The notes below the pieces were generated by a model, which saw only the letters and a program-made list of their open reading frames with translations, was not told the origin of the DNA and searched no databases. Positions 41,900-51,508 of a DNA stretch of 64,000 bases are shown piece by piece (within the stretch, counting starts at the first letter, position 1; every line of letters starts with the position of its first letter). Position numbers and translations under genes: made by a program. Source of the DNA: Aquabacterium sp. (GTDB lineage: Bacteria > Pseudomonadota > Gammaproteobacteria > Burkholderiales > Burkholderiaceae_C); the NCBI RefSeq assembly GCF_016195855.1, contig NZ_JACPYU010000010.1, positions 62,001 through 126,000 of the forward strand, in the 5' to 3' direction.

Positions 41900-44182
41900 T
41901 CAGGCCGCACGCAGCGTCCTGGCGGCCTCCACCATGTTGCGCAAGGCCGGGATCACCTCCGCCCATTGACGTGTCTTGAGCCCGCAGTCCGGGTTCACCC
42001 ACAGGCGCTCGGCCGGGATGCGTTCGGCGGCCTTGCGCATCAGTTGCACGATGTGCGCTTGTGTGGGGATGTTGGGCGAGTGGATGTCGTACACACCGGG
42101 CCCGATCTCGTTGGGATACTGGAAATGCTCGAAGGCATCGAGCAACTCCATGTCCGAGCGCGAGGTCTCGATGGTGATCACGTCGGCGTCCATGTCGGCA
42201 ATGGCCGCGATGATGTCGTTGAACTCCGAATAGCACATGTGCGTGTGGACCTGGGTGTCGTCCTGCACGCCATTGGCCGAGATGCGGAAAGCCTGCACGG
42301 CCCAGTCCAGATAGGTCTTCCACTGCGACTGGCGCAGCGGCAGGCCTTCGCGCAAGGCGGCCTCGTCGATCTGGATGACGCGCACACCGGCCTGCTCCAG
42401 ATCCTGCACCTCCTGGCGGATGGCCAGCGCCAGTTGCAAACAGGTGTCGGCACGGGGCTGGTCATCCCGCACGAAAGACCAGTTCAGCATGGTCACCGGG
42501 CCGGTCAGCATGCCCTTCATGGGCTTGGTGGTCAGCGACTGGGCATAACGTGTCCAGCCTACCGTCATGGCCTGCGGGCGGCTGATGTCGCCAAACAGGA
42601 TGGGCGGCTTGACGCAGCGCGAGCCATAGGATTGCACCCAGCCGAACTGGCTGAAGGCGTAACCGTCGAGCTGTTCGCCGAAGTACTCGACCATGTCGTT
42701 GCGCTCGGCCTCACCGTGCACCAGCACGTCCAGGCCCAGGTCCTCCTGCTCTTTCACGCTGCGGGCGATCTCGGCGTGCATGGCGGCCTGGTAGCCGGCT
42801 TCATCCAGCTCGCCGGCCTTGTACTGGCTGCGTGCATGGCGGATCTCGGGTGTTTGCGGGAAGGAGCCGATGGTGGTGGTCGGGTAGGGCGGCAGCTTCA
42901 GCAGGGCCGCCTGCTGGCGGGCGCGCACGGCATAGGGGTTGTGGCGGCGGCCCAGCGCCGGTGTGATGCGGGCCAGTGCGGCCTGCACCTCAGGCTTGTG
43001 CACACGCGGTGAGGTGCGGCGCGAGGCCATGGCCGCGGCATTCTCTGCCAGTTGGGCCTGGACGGCTGCGCGGCCCTGCGTCAAGGCCGTGGCCAGGCAA
43101 CGTAGCTCATCGAGCTTTTGCAAGGCAAAGGCCAGCCACGATCGCAACTCGGCATCGAGCCTGTGTTCGCTGTTCAAGTCCACCGGCACGTGCAGCAGCG
43201 AACACGAGGGCGCCAGCCACAGGCGCTCACCCAGCTTGGCGTGCACGGGCTCCAGCCAGGCCAGCGTGGCTTGCAGGTCGGTGCGCCAGATGTTGCGCCC
43301 ATTGACCACACCGAGTGACAGCACCTTGTGCGATGGCAGCAGGTTCAGCACGGGCGCCAGCTCATCGCGTGCGTTGATGGCGTCCAGATGCAGGCCAGCC
43401 ACTGGCAGCGTGCAGGCCAGGTGCAGGTTCTCACGCAGGGGCCCGAAGTAGGTGGTCAGCAGCAGCTTGACGCGGCAGGCCTTGAGCTGGTGGTAGGCCA
43501 GGCTCAAGGCGTGGCGCCAGTCGGTGTCCAGCTCGGTCACCAGAACGGGCTCGTCGATCTGCACCCACTCGACACCGTGCGCGGCCAGCAAGTCCAGCAG
43601 CTGCGCGTAGACAGGCAGCAGGCGCTCCAGCAAGGCCAGCTTGTTGGACGCATCCTTGGCCTTGCCCAGCCACAGGTAGGTGACCGGGCCGATCAGCACG
43701 GGCCTGGCCTTGACGCCCTGGCTGTGGGCCTCATCGAGTTGGGCCAGCAAGCGGGTGGCGTCCAGCTTGAAGGTGGTGCCCGTCGCGAACTCGGGCACGA
43801 TGTAGTGGTAATTGGTGTCGAACCACTTGGTCATCTCGCCGGCCTGCACGCCGCCGCCGCCACAGCACTCGCTGTGGCTGGCCGTGCGGCCACGGGCCAC
43901 GCGGAAGGCGTTGTCCAGCGCATCGCCATGGAAGTCGCGCACGCGCTCGGGCAGGTTGCCCAGCGTGAAGCTCATGTCCAGCACCTGGTCGTAGAAGGCG
44001 AAGTCGCCCACGGGCACCTGGTCCAGGCCGCTTTGCGCCTGCCAGTGCTGCTGGCGCAACTGGGCGCCCACCGCCAGCAAGTCCTCGCGCGGTGTCTGCC
44101 CCTTCCAGTACGACTCCAGCGCGAACTTGAGCTCACGCTTGGCGCCGATGCGAGGAAAACCCAGGTTGTGTGTCGTGACCAT
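41900..44182 (-). CDS. metE: Cobalamin-independent methionine synthase
   Basis: The 760-residue protein transfers the methyl group of 5-methyltetrahydropteroyl-tri-glutamate to homocysteine. The N-terminal half starts [20 protein letters not shown], and the C-terminal half holds the zinc ligands in [10 protein letters not shown] and NPDCGLKTR and the conserved [15 protein letters not shown]. It is full length. It is divergent from metR, 111 bases apart, as in most proteobacteria, and so is probably activated by MetR with homocysteine. Confidence 0.97.
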   Translation of the reverse strand: MVTTHNLGFPRIGAKRELKFALESYWKGQTPREDLLAVGAQLRQQHWQAQSGLDQVPVGDFAFYDQVLDMSFTLGNLPERVRDFHGDALDNAFRVARGRTASHSECCGGGGVQAGEMTKWFDTNYHYIVPEFATGTTFKLDATRLLAQLDEAHSQGVKARPVLIGPVTYLWLGKAKDASNKLALLERLLPVYAQLLDLLAAHGVEWVQIDEPVLVTELDTDWRHALSLAYHQLKACRVKLLLTTYFGPLRENLHLACTLPVAGLHLDAINARDELAPVLNLLPSHKVLSLGVVNGRNIWRTDLQATLAWLEPVHAKLGERLWLAPSCSLLHVPVDLNSEHRLDAELRSWLAFALQKLDELRCLATALTQGRAAVQAQLAENAAAMASRRTSPRVHKPEVQAALARITPALGRRHNPYAVRARQQAALLKLPPYPTTTIGSFPQTPEIRHARSQYKAGELDEAGYQAAMHAEIARSVKEQEDLGLDVLVHGEAERNDMVEYFGEQLDGYAFSQFGWVQSYGSRCVKPPILFGDISRPQAMTVGWTRYAQSLTTKPMKGMLTGPVTMLNWSFVRDDQPRADTCLQLALAIRQEVQDLEQAGVRVIQIDEAALREGLPLRQSQWKTYLDWAVQAFRISANGVQDDTQVHTHMCYSEFNDIIAAIADMDADVITIETSRSDMELLDAFEHFQYPNEIGPGVYDIHSPNIPTQAHIVQLMRKAAERIPAERLWVNPDCGLKTRQWAEVIPALRNMVEAARTLRAA

Positions 44183-44293
44183 GTTTCGTCTTTCTGTGGA
44201 TCTTGTTCAAAACGAAGGCGATGGTAGGGATCACGATCCATGAAGTAAAATGGTATTAATTCAGCGATCCATTACTTTCATTCATGATTTGCC

Positions 44294-45175
44294 ATGATCG
44301 AGCGCATCCACCTGAGCATCGTTCGCGAGGTTGACCGCCAAGGCTCGCTGACGGCGGCGGCCCAGGTGCTGTGCCTGACGCAGTCGGCGCTCAGCCACAC
44401 CGTGAAGAAGCTGGAGCAGCAACTGGGCACGGACATCTGGTTGCGCGAGGGCCGCAGCCTGCGCCTGACCCAGGCTGGCCAGTACCTGCTGGCCGTGGCC
44501 AACCGTGTGCTGCCGCAACTGGAGCAGGCACAGGATCGCCTGCATCAGTTCGCGCAAGGCGAGCGTGGCACCCTGCGCATCGGCATGGAGTGCCACCCGT
44601 GTTACCAGTGGCTGCTCAAGGTCGTGTCGCCCTACCTGGCGCAATGGCCCGATGTGGATGTGGACGTCAAACAGAAGTTCCAGTTCGGCGGCATCGGGGC
44701 CTTGTTCGCCTACGAGATCGACCTGCTGGTGACACCTGACCCGCTGTACAAGCCCGGCCTGTGTTTTGAAGCGGTCTTTGATTACGAGCAGGTGCTGGTG
44801 GTGGGGCCGGGACACCCTTTGGCCAGGGCGCGCCATGTCGAGCCGGCCCAGCTGGCCGACGAGGTGCTGATCACCTACCCGGTGGCGCCTGACCGGTTGG
44901 ATGTGTTCAACCAGTTCCTCACGCCGGCAGGCATTGCACCCAGGCGCCACAAGACCATTGAGACAACCGACATCATGTTGCAGATGGTGGCCAGTGGCCG
45001 CGGCGTGGCCGCCTTGCCGCGCTGGCTGGTCAAGGACTACGCGCGCAGCATGCCCGTCACACCGGTGAAGCTGGGCCGCAAGGGCATTGCCAAGCAGATC
45101 TTCCTGGGCTGGCGCGAAGCGGATGCCGACATCGACTACCTGCAGGCCTTCGTGAAGCTGGCCCACGGTGCCTGA
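44294..45175 (+). CDS. metR: LysR-family regulator MetR
   Basis: The 293-residue LysR protein has its HTH at residues ~3-60 (REVDRQGSLTAAAQVLCLTQSALSHTVKKLE) and an effector domain with the MetR-like opening RIGMECHPCYQWLLKV. Its position divergent from metE supports the assignment. The intergenic region holds an imperfect dyad, with TGAAGTAAAATGG at 44241-44253 and CCATTACTTTCA at 44269-44280, that may be its site. Confidence 0.93.
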   Translation: MIERIHLSIVREVDRQGSLTAAAQVLCLTQSALSHTVKKLEQQLGTDIWLREGRSLRLTQAGQYLLAVANRVLPQLEQAQDRLHQFAQGERGTLRIGMECHPCYQWLLKVVSPYLAQWPDVDVDVKQKFQFGGIGALFAYEIDLLVTPDPLYKPGLCFEAVFDYEQVLVVGPGHPLARARHVEPAQLADEVLITYPVAPDRLDVFNQFLTPAGIAPRRHKTIETTDIMLQMVASGRGVAALPRWLVKDYARSMPVTPVKLGRKGIAKQIFLGWREADADIDYLQAFVKLAHGA

Positions 45176-45192
45176 GCGCGATACGATGGGCC

Positions 45193-45789
45193 ATGGCTGC
45201 CACGCAAACCACGCTTGCCCACGACGTTCGTGAAGAGCCCCATCTGGTGGGGGATCTGGCCATCTGGCTGGTGATCCTGGCCGAGCTGCTCACCTTCGGC
45301 ATCCTCTTTCTGGCCTATGCCTTCACGCGGGCACGCCATGTGGCCTTGTTCAATGAATCGCAGCGCACCCTGGACTTGCACTCGGGCGTGGTCAACACCC
45401 TGCTGCTGATCTCGGGCAGCTGGTGCGTGGCCCGCGCGGTGCAGGCCGTGCGCGGTGATGACAGCACACAAGGGGGGCGCTGGCTGATCGGGTCCCTGCT
45501 GTGTGGCAGCGGCTTCGTGCTCATGAAGGTCACCGAGTTCGCGGCCAAGCTCCATGCCGGCATCGACCTGTCGACCAACGACTTCTACATGCTGTACTTC
45601 ATGCTGACCGCCTTCCACTTCCTGCATGTGGTGGCCGGCATGGTGATCCTGGCGATCTTGCTTGTGCGGACCGGGCAGGGCGCATATGGCCGCCACGATT
45701 GCCACTCGCTGGAAACCGGTGCCGCTTTCTGGCACATGGTCGACCTGCTGTGGATCGTGTTGTTCCCGCTGGTCTACGTCATGCGCTGA
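45193..45789 (+). CDS. NorE-like haem-copper oxidase subunit III family protein
   Basis: The 198-residue membrane protein has five TM helices of the cytochrome c oxidase subunit III fold (LAIWLVILAELLTFGILFLAY, LLLISGSWCVARAV, FLHVVAGMVILAILLV, HMVDLLWIVLFPLVYVM). The length and the lone two-gene setting with a NorF-like protein match NorE, an accessory of nitric oxide reductase. No norCB genes are present in the window. Confidence 0.82.
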   Translation: MAATQTTLAHDVREEPHLVGDLAIWLVILAELLTFGILFLAYAFTRARHVALFNESQRTLDLHSGVVNTLLLISGSWCVARAVQAVRGDDSTQGGRWLIGSLLCGSGFVLMKVTEFAAKLHAGIDLSTNDFYMLYFMLTAFHFLHVVAGMVILAILLVRTGQGAYGRHDCHSLETGAAFWHMVDLLWIVLFPLVYVMR

Positions 45790-45815
45790 TGGATGCGTTG
45801 AACCCCGGAGCTGCC

Positions 45816-46088
45816 ATGCTGAACAACAAGATCAACCGCATCTGGCTGGCCCTGGTGGTGGCCACGCTCATCACCTTCAGCCTGGGGGAAAGCGGCCTGT
45901 CCGGCCGGGCCGGCATCGCACCCGTGTTGCTGATGTTTGCGCTGGCCTATGGCAAGGGCATGCTGGTGATCCTGGACTTCATGGAGCTGCGCCATGCCCC
46001 TGCGCTGTGGCGGCGCTTGATGGTGGGCTGGCTGACCCTGGTGCTCGTGGCGATCGTGCTGGCCTACTGGCTGGGCAGTCGCTGGTGA
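45816..46088 (+). CDS. NorF-like small membrane protein (subunit IV-like)
   Basis: Starting at 45816 after GGAG gives 90 residues. An in-frame ATG at 45789 overlaps the NorE-like stop (TGATG) and is an alternative. It has three TM helices (WLALVVATLITFSLGE, VLLMFALAYGKGMLVILDF, LVLVAIVLAYWLG). It resembles prokaryotic subunit IV / NorF proteins. It is in operon with the NorE-like gene. Confidence 0.75.
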   Translation: MLNNKINRIWLALVVATLITFSLGESGLSGRAGIAPVLLMFALAYGKGMLVILDFMELRHAPALWRRLMVGWLTLVLVAIVLAYWLGSRW

Positions 46089-46283
46089 GGGGCGATTTTC
46101 TTCCAGCTCACTAGGAACAACCCGGTCCCACTTAAGGGGACTGTGCGAGGGTGTTGACAGGCGCCACAATCGCGTACATGAAGCGCAGCGCTCGAGCCCG
46201 GATGGGGGTCTCTGGTCGTTGGCAGCGATGCTTACCGCAACGAGTTCGGCCGCTTCAACAATAAATAATCACAGGGAAACATC

Positions 46284-47204
46284 ATGGGCGCCCATCTCGC
46301 CGTTGGCAGGTCATGCCATGCCTCATCCAGTCAGCAGTGGTCAACGCAGCGGGCGTTGACTGAGTTCAACCGTGGCCGGCTCAGCCCGGCAACACCTGGT
46401 GACAATGTGCCAGCCGAGCTCCAGCGCGCGCATGACATGGCCTTGCTGGAGCACGACTTCCTGGAGCATGAGCGGCGGCTGATTACTGTGCGTGCTGCCC
46501 AGGCGCCTCATGAGCCGGCCGCCTTCGCCGCCTGGTTCGATGCCCTGAAAGAGAGCGGGCCGGGGCAGTTCGACCCCTTGTTCGAGTTCCTCGCCGAGCG
46601 CGCCACGCTGGCGCAGCTGCGTTGGTTCATCCAGCAGGAAGTCGCAGGGGAGGCCGGGTTCGACGACCTGGTGGCCCTGACGCAAGTGCGCATGCCCGAG
46701 CGTGCCAAGCTGGAGCTGGCCCGCAACTACTGGGATGAAATGGGGCGAGGCAAATCGGGCGCCATGCACGGCCCGATGCTGGCCACCGTGGCCCGCATCC
46801 TGGAGGTGGATGGCAGCGACGGCGAGGGCATCGTGCCTGAGTCCCAGGCCTTGTGCAATGTCCTGGTCGGCCTGAGCTACAACCGGCGTTATGCCTTTCA
46901 TGCCCTGGGTGCGCTGGGGGCCATCGAGCTAACCGCACCCACCCGCGCGGTCAAGGTGGTGCAGGCGTTCGACCGACTGGGCATCGACCGTGCCGCCAGC
47001 CACTACTTCCGCCTGCATGCGGTGGTGGACCTCGCGCATGCACAAACCTGGCGCGATGAGGTGCTGATCCCGGTGGTCACCGAGCGCCCCGAGGTCGCCC
47101 GGTTCATCGCCGAAGGGGCCCTGATGAGGCTGCAGGCGGGCGCGCGCACCTATGAACGCTATCGCCGGGAGTTCGGCCTGGCTGATCACGCGCTGCAGGC
47201 TTGA
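46284..47204 (+). CDS. Haem-oxygenase-like putative di-iron oxidase of the NRPS cluster
   Basis: The 306-residue protein follows CAGGGA. Its all-helical pattern and conserved acidic/His motifs fit the iron-containing redox enzyme (haem-oxygenase-like di-iron oxidase) superfamily: QQEVAGEAGFDD (Glu119, Glu123), NYWDEMGRGKSGAMHG (Glu152, His162), and YFRLHAVVDLAHAQTW (Asp249, His252). Members of that superfamily oxidise amines, amino acids or fatty acids with O2. Its stop codon is directly followed by the NRPS ATG, so the two are coupled. The substrate is probably an amino acid or the carrier-bound intermediate; this is inference. Confidence 0.72.
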   Translation: MGAHLAVGRSCHASSSQQWSTQRALTEFNRGRLSPATPGDNVPAELQRAHDMALLEHDFLEHERRLITVRAAQAPHEPAAFAAWFDALKESGPGQFDPLFEFLAERATLAQLRWFIQQEVAGEAGFDDLVALTQVRMPERAKLELARNYWDEMGRGKSGAMHGPMLATVARILEVDGSDGEGIVPESQALCNVLVGLSYNRRYAFHALGALGAIELTAPTRAVKVVQAFDRLGIDRAASHYFRLHAVVDLAHAQTWRDEVLIPVVTERPEVARFIAEGALMRLQAGARTYERYRREFGLADHALQA

Positions 47205-50200
47205 ATGCGCACCGGCCTCATTGGTGAGGGCGCGCTGGCGCTCCGGTGCCTTCATGCCCTGTGCGCGCGCGGCTTGACGCCCTCGCTGGTGTGCTCGCCC
47301 GATGGCTCCTTGGCTGAGGCCGCAGCAGGGCTGGCCATCGCCCACGTCAGCGAGCGCGGCGCTTGGGCCTCGCGCCTGACCGATGGCGGCCTCGACTACC
47401 TCTTCAGCGTTCGCAACCCCTGGATACTGTCTCCTCAAGAGTTGGCCTGCGTGACGGGCATGGCCGTCAATTTCCATGACAGCCTGTTGCCTCGTTATGC
47501 CGGCATGCATGCCACGACCTGGGCCTTGCTTCATGGCGAGCAAGCGCACGGCATCACCTGGCATGAGATCACACCCGGCATTGACGCCGGGCGCGTGCTG
47601 GCACAGCGGCGCCTGGCCGTGTCCCCGCAAGACACGGCCTTCACGCTCAACACGCGGTGCTTTGATGCGGCAGCTGAAGCATTTGATCAGCTGCTGGACG
47701 ACCTTCATCAGCGGGCCTGGCGGCCCGAGCCGCAGCAAGGCGTTCGCAGTTACTTCGGGGCCCGTCAGCGCCCGCCTGCGCAAGCGGTGATCGACCCCGC
47801 AGGCACGGCCGCATCGGTGCGGGATCTGGTGCGGTCGCTGGACTTTGGCCTGGGCGCCAATCCTTTGGCGCTGCCCAAGCTGGCGCTGGGTGAGCGTTAC
47901 CTGCTGGTCCGCCACGCGGAGATTGTGCCGGGGCCGGGCACGGCCAGTCCGGGGGCGTTGCTTGAGCTGGCCCCCACCACTTGGCGGCTGGGCACGGCAT
48001 CGGGGGATGTGGCGCTGTCGGGCTTTTGCGAGCTGAATGGGCGTGCCATTTCACCAGCGGCGCTGATCGATCTGATCTCGCCCCACCAGGGCAAGACGCT
48101 GCGCAGTTTGCCGGACGCCGCACGCGCACAGCTCACGGCCATGCATGAGCGGGTGTGCTGGCGTGAACCGGCATGGGTGTCCTGTCTGGCGCGGGGGGTA
48201 CAGGCGGTCTCGTATCCCGGCTTGCCTTTGCCCACGTCGGCGCCACCACCCCCCGCATTGCAGCGCTTGCCCTTGATGCGATCGCGCCGTGCGCTCGCCA
48301 AGGTGCCGGCGTCCCAACAACAGGCCTGGGTTCAGGCGGCCTGGGCGCTGTACCTGGCGCGCGTGAACCGCGAGGCTGAGTTCGACATCGGCTTGGTGAG
48401 GCCACAGGCGCTCACGCAGGGCATGGGTCTGTTCGCGGCCATCGTGCCCTGGCGCGTGAGTTACGACCCCGCACTGACATTTGAAGCGTGGCTGGGGCGA
48501 GCCCAGCAGGGTGTCCGCCAGCGTGTGGACATGGACACCTTTGCCCTGGATCTGCTGGCCCGCACGCCCGGTTTGCATGGCCCATCGGTCTGGCCTGACC
48601 GATGGCCGGTCGCCATGCAGATCGGTGGCGATCACCCACCGGCTTTGGCCGCGCATGCCGCCCTGGTCTTGTGCGTGCCTGACGACGCGGGTGAGCTGAG
48701 TGTGCTGGCCCCACCTGATTGGCCGGGCCCCTTGCTGGATGCCCTGGATGAGCATGTGGCCGCCTTGATTCATGCCAGCCTGGCCACACCGGCGCAGCCC
48801 ATTTCCCGGCTGCCCCTGATGGACCAGGCCACGCGCGAGCGCATGCTCGTCGGCTGGAACGCCACGCGCACGGCCATTCCGGCGCAGTGCATGCACACCT
48901 TGTTCGCCGAGCAGGTTCAGCGCAGTCCCCATGCCCCGGCTGCACGATGTGGCCATGCCGTGTTGAGCTACGCCGAGCTGGATGCGCGCTCGGATCATCT
49001 GGCGCGACGGCTGATCGCGCGTGGCGTGCAGCCCGGCGAGCTGGTGGCCTTGTCCGTCAGGCGCAGCTTCGATGTCCTGACCGGCATGCTGGGCATCATG
49101 AAAGCAGGCGCTGCCTACGTGCCCATGGATGCCGGCACGCCAAGGGCCCGTATCGAGTCCCTGCTGGCGCAAAGCGGGGCGCGTGTCGTGGTGACACATG
49201 AACCCGCGCGTCAGGCGCTGGTCTTTCTGGGCGAGGCGCTCCTGGTCATCCAGGGTGGGGCGCCACCCGCGGTGTCGGCCCGGGCCGCGTGGCCTGATGT
49301 GAGCCCGCAAGACCTGGTCTATTGCGTCTTCACCTCCGGGTCCACCGGGCAGCCCAAGGGGGTTGAAGTGGCCCACCGGTCCCTGGTCAACCACGCCCGG
49401 GCTGTTCGCGCGGTCTACCGCCTCGGTGAAGGTGAGCGCACCCTCTTGTCTGCACCCATCGGCTTTGACGTGGCGGCCGAGCAGATCTACCCGGCGCTGA
49501 TCGGCGGCGCCGAGATCGTCATCCGGCCAGATGACCTGTTCGAATCGCTGGATCGATTTGACCAGTTCGTGCGGGCCAACCACCTCTCCGTGCTGACTTT
49601 GCCAACGGCACTCTGGCACGAGTGGGTGCGTTACCTGGCAGCGCACCAGCGCCAGGTGCCGCCCAGCTTGAAGGCCGTGGGCGTGGGCACGGAAAAGGTG
49701 TTGGGCGAGTACCTGGCTCAATGGCAAAGCCTGGGTGGTGCGGCGGCCAGCTTCATCCAGGGTTACGGCCCCACCGAAGCGACCATCACCAGCACCATGT
49801 ATGTGCATGAGGGCGTGGTGGACGTCGACCGCGCCTTGCCCATCGGCCGGCCGCTGCCCAACACCGAAATCTACGTGCTGGACCAGCAGGGGGAGCCCGT
49901 TCCCGTCGGCATCGAGGGTGAGATCCACATTGGCGGCTTGGGCCTGGCCAGGGGCTATCTGGGCCGCCCGGACCTGACGGCCCACAGCTTCGTGCCCCAC
50001 CCCTTCAGCCCTGACCCACAGGCCCGGCTATACAAGACCGGCGACATCGGCCGCTTCGAGGCAGACGGGCAGTTGGTTTACGTGGGCCGGGCAGACTTCC
50101 AGGTCAAGGTGCGCGGGCATCGGGTCGAGTTGGGCGAGATCGAAGCAGCGCTGCGCCAGCATGCGGAGGTGCGCGATGCGCTTGTGCTGTTGAGGGAAGA

Positions 50201-50864
50201 CGCGCCTGGTGTGAAGTGCCTGGTGGCCTATGTCCTTGCCCTGGACGGGGGGCAGCCCCAGTCGCTTGCGCTGGATGCGCATTGCAGGGCCTGCCTGCCT
50301 GTTTACATGGTGCCCCAGTCCTTCATCGTGCTGGACCGGTTTCCGGTCACGGGCCATGGCAAGGTCGATCGGCGTGCGCTGCCTGCACCAGCGCCGCTTG
50401 TCAGGCCATCGGCCCAGCCTGCGTGTTACCGCGATGACATCGAGCTCATCGTGGCGAAAGCCTTCTCGCGCGCCTTGCCCGGTGTGGCTGCGCAGCCCGA
50501 CCAGAGCTTCTTTGATCTGGGCGGCGATTCGCTGGCGGCCATGGGTTTGATCACGCAACTGGAGTCAGCGCTGTCTGTCCGGCTCTCCTTGAGCGAGTTG
50601 TTGGCGGCGCCCTCGGTGGCGGCCTTGTCTGCCCATCTTCGCGCGGGCAGCAAGGGGGGGGCGCCGCTGATCATGCAGTTGCGTGCGGGGCATGGCACGC
50701 CGATATGGTTGTTTGCTGGGGTCTTGTTGTACGAGCCTTTCGCTCGGGCCATGACGGGGCCCAACCCCATCTACGTGGTCTCGCTGCCGTCGAGGAGGCC
50801 ATGGTGCGCAGCGGTGCCTCCTTGCCAGGTCTGGCCGAGCTGGCCGCAAGCTATATGGCGGTGA
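47205..50864 (+). CDS. Single-module NRPS: formyltransferase, half-C, A, T, truncated TE
   Basis: The protein has 1219 residues, immediately after the oxidase gene. Residues ~1-300 are a formyltransferase with the Asn89-His91-Asp127 triad (AVNFHDSLLPRYAG, ITWHEITPGIDAG). Residues ~340-530 look like only the second half of a condensation domain, with no HHxxxDG. An adenylation domain follows (FTSGSTGQPKG, GYGPTEATIT, YKTGDIG, GHGKVDRR). A carrier domain has Ser1109 in LGGDSL. The thioesterase begins at ~1145 (LRAGHGTPIWLFAGVLLY) but is broken by a frameshift near 50785, giving the stop at 50864. The intact form would continue to 51508. Confidence 0.85.
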   Translation: MRTGLIGEGALALRCLHALCARGLTPSLVCSPDGSLAEAAAGLAIAHVSERGAWASRLTDGGLDYLFSVRNPWILSPQELACVTGMAVNFHDSLLPRYAGMHATTWALLHGEQAHGITWHEITPGIDAGRVLAQRRLAVSPQDTAFTLNTRCFDAAAEAFDQLLDDLHQRAWRPEPQQGVRSYFGARQRPPAQAVIDPAGTAASVRDLVRSLDFGLGANPLALPKLALGERYLLVRHAEIVPGPGTASPGALLELAPTTWRLGTASGDVALSGFCELNGRAISPAALIDLISPHQGKTLRSLPDAARAQLTAMHERVCWREPAWVSCLARGVQAVSYPGLPLPTSAPPPPALQRLPLMRSRRALAKVPASQQQAWVQAAWALYLARVNREAEFDIGLVRPQALTQGMGLFAAIVPWRVSYDPALTFEAWLGRAQQGVRQRVDMDTFALDLLARTPGLHGPSVWPDRWPVAMQIGGDHPPALAAHAALVLCVPDDAGELSVLAPPDWPGPLLDALDEHVAALIHASLATPAQPISRLPLMDQATRERMLVGWNATRTAIPAQCMHTLFAEQVQRSPHAPAARCGHAVLSYAELDARSDHLARRLIARGVQPGELVALSVRRSFDVLTGMLGIMKAGAAYVPMDAGTPRARIESLLAQSGARVVVTHEPARQALVFLGEALLVIQGGAPPAVSARAAWPDVSPQDLVYCVFTSGSTGQPKGVEVAHRSLVNHARAVRAVYRLGEGERTLLSAPIGFDVAAEQIYPALIGGAEIVIRPDDLFESLDRFDQFVRANHLSVLTLPTALWHEWVRYLAAHQRQVPPSLKAVGVGTEKVLGEYLAQWQSLGGAAASFIQGYGPTEATITSTMYVHEGVVDVDRALPIGRPLPNTEIYVLDQQGEPVPVGIEGEIHIGGLGLARGYLGRPDLTAHSFVPHPFSPDPQARLYKTGDIGRFEADGQLVYVGRADFQVKVRGHRVELGEIEAALRQHAEVRDALVLLREDAPGVKCLVAYVLALDGGQPQSLALDAHCRACLPVYMVPQSFIVLDRFPVTGHGKVDRRALPAPAPLVRPSAQPACYRDDIELIVAKAFSRALPGVAAQPDQSFFDLGGDSLAAMGLITQLESALSVRLSLSELLAAPSVAALSAHLRAGSKGGAPLIMQLRAGHGTPIWLFAGVLLYEPFARAMTGPNPIYVVSLPSRRPWCAAVPPCQVWPSWPQAIWR

Positions 50865-51508
50865 TGCAGCGTTACACCCCGCATGGCCCTTACGTCATTG
50901 GCGGCTTCTCCGTTGGCGGGGCCATTGCCTACGAAGTCAGCAGGCAATTGACCGAGCAGGGTGAGCGTGTCGAGCAGATGGTCATGATCGACACCTGCCT
51001 GCCCGGCGCGTTGGGCCCAGGGACACTGGGGCGAGGCCCCCAAGCCTGGTTGACCAGGCAGTGGCACGCCTTGACCCAGAGCGGGTGGCGCGTGCTCCTG
51101 GCCCGTGGGATGCGGCTGGTCGAAGCGGCCAGGCAGGCCGGCCCGCCCGACCCCGGCGACAGCGAACGCCGCCGCATGCACGCGCACATGATGGCCGAGT
51201 TTGCGCGTGTGCTGAGCGCGTTTGAACAAAGCCTGCAGCCGTATCACGGTGCGGTGGTGCTGTACCGGTCTCGTGGCGAGGATGCCTACCGCAGCGTGGC
51301 CCCCGGCCATGGCTTTGCCCACATGGTGCGTGGCCCATGGGCTCAGGTCGAGATCGATGGGGACCACATGGGCATGATGGCGCCCGGCCATGTCGAGGCC
51401 ATCGCCGCAGACCTCAGCGCGCGCCTGAATCCCTCATCCCATGCGGTGGCGCAGGCGCCTGCTTCTACCGCGGCCCACCCTTCATTTCATCAGGAGGCCC
51501 TGACATGA
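50801..51508 (+). pseudogene. Thioesterase domain fragment after the NRPS frameshift
   Basis: The continuation of the NRPS thioesterase lies in the -1 phase relative to the main gene. The nucleophile motif GGFSVGGAIAYE, Asp in MIDTCLP and His in EIDGDHMGMM are all present, so the catalytic triad would be complete. An ATG at 50801 with GAGGAGG just upstream could let this part be translated separately, but it would lack the first strands of the hydrolase fold. It overlaps the NRPS stop and ends in an ATGA overlap with the methyltransferase gene. It may also reflect a sequencing error. Confidence 0.75.

Noticed and set aside
44241-44280. Definite MetR binding site between metE and metR
   Set aside because: The dyad is imperfect with length differences in the arms and does not give the TGAA-N5-TTCA consensus, so it is only mentioned with metR.
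50770-50800. Programmed -1 frameshift site
   Set aside because: No slippery heptamer or obvious downstream pseudoknot is visible, and the shift is more simply a one-base loss or a sequencing error.
50705-51508. TE part as an independent, complete gene starting at 50705
   Set aside because: The first ~30 codons from 50705 read as a shadow of the NRPS, and the homologous fold begins in the other phase. It is better explained as a frameshifted continuation.
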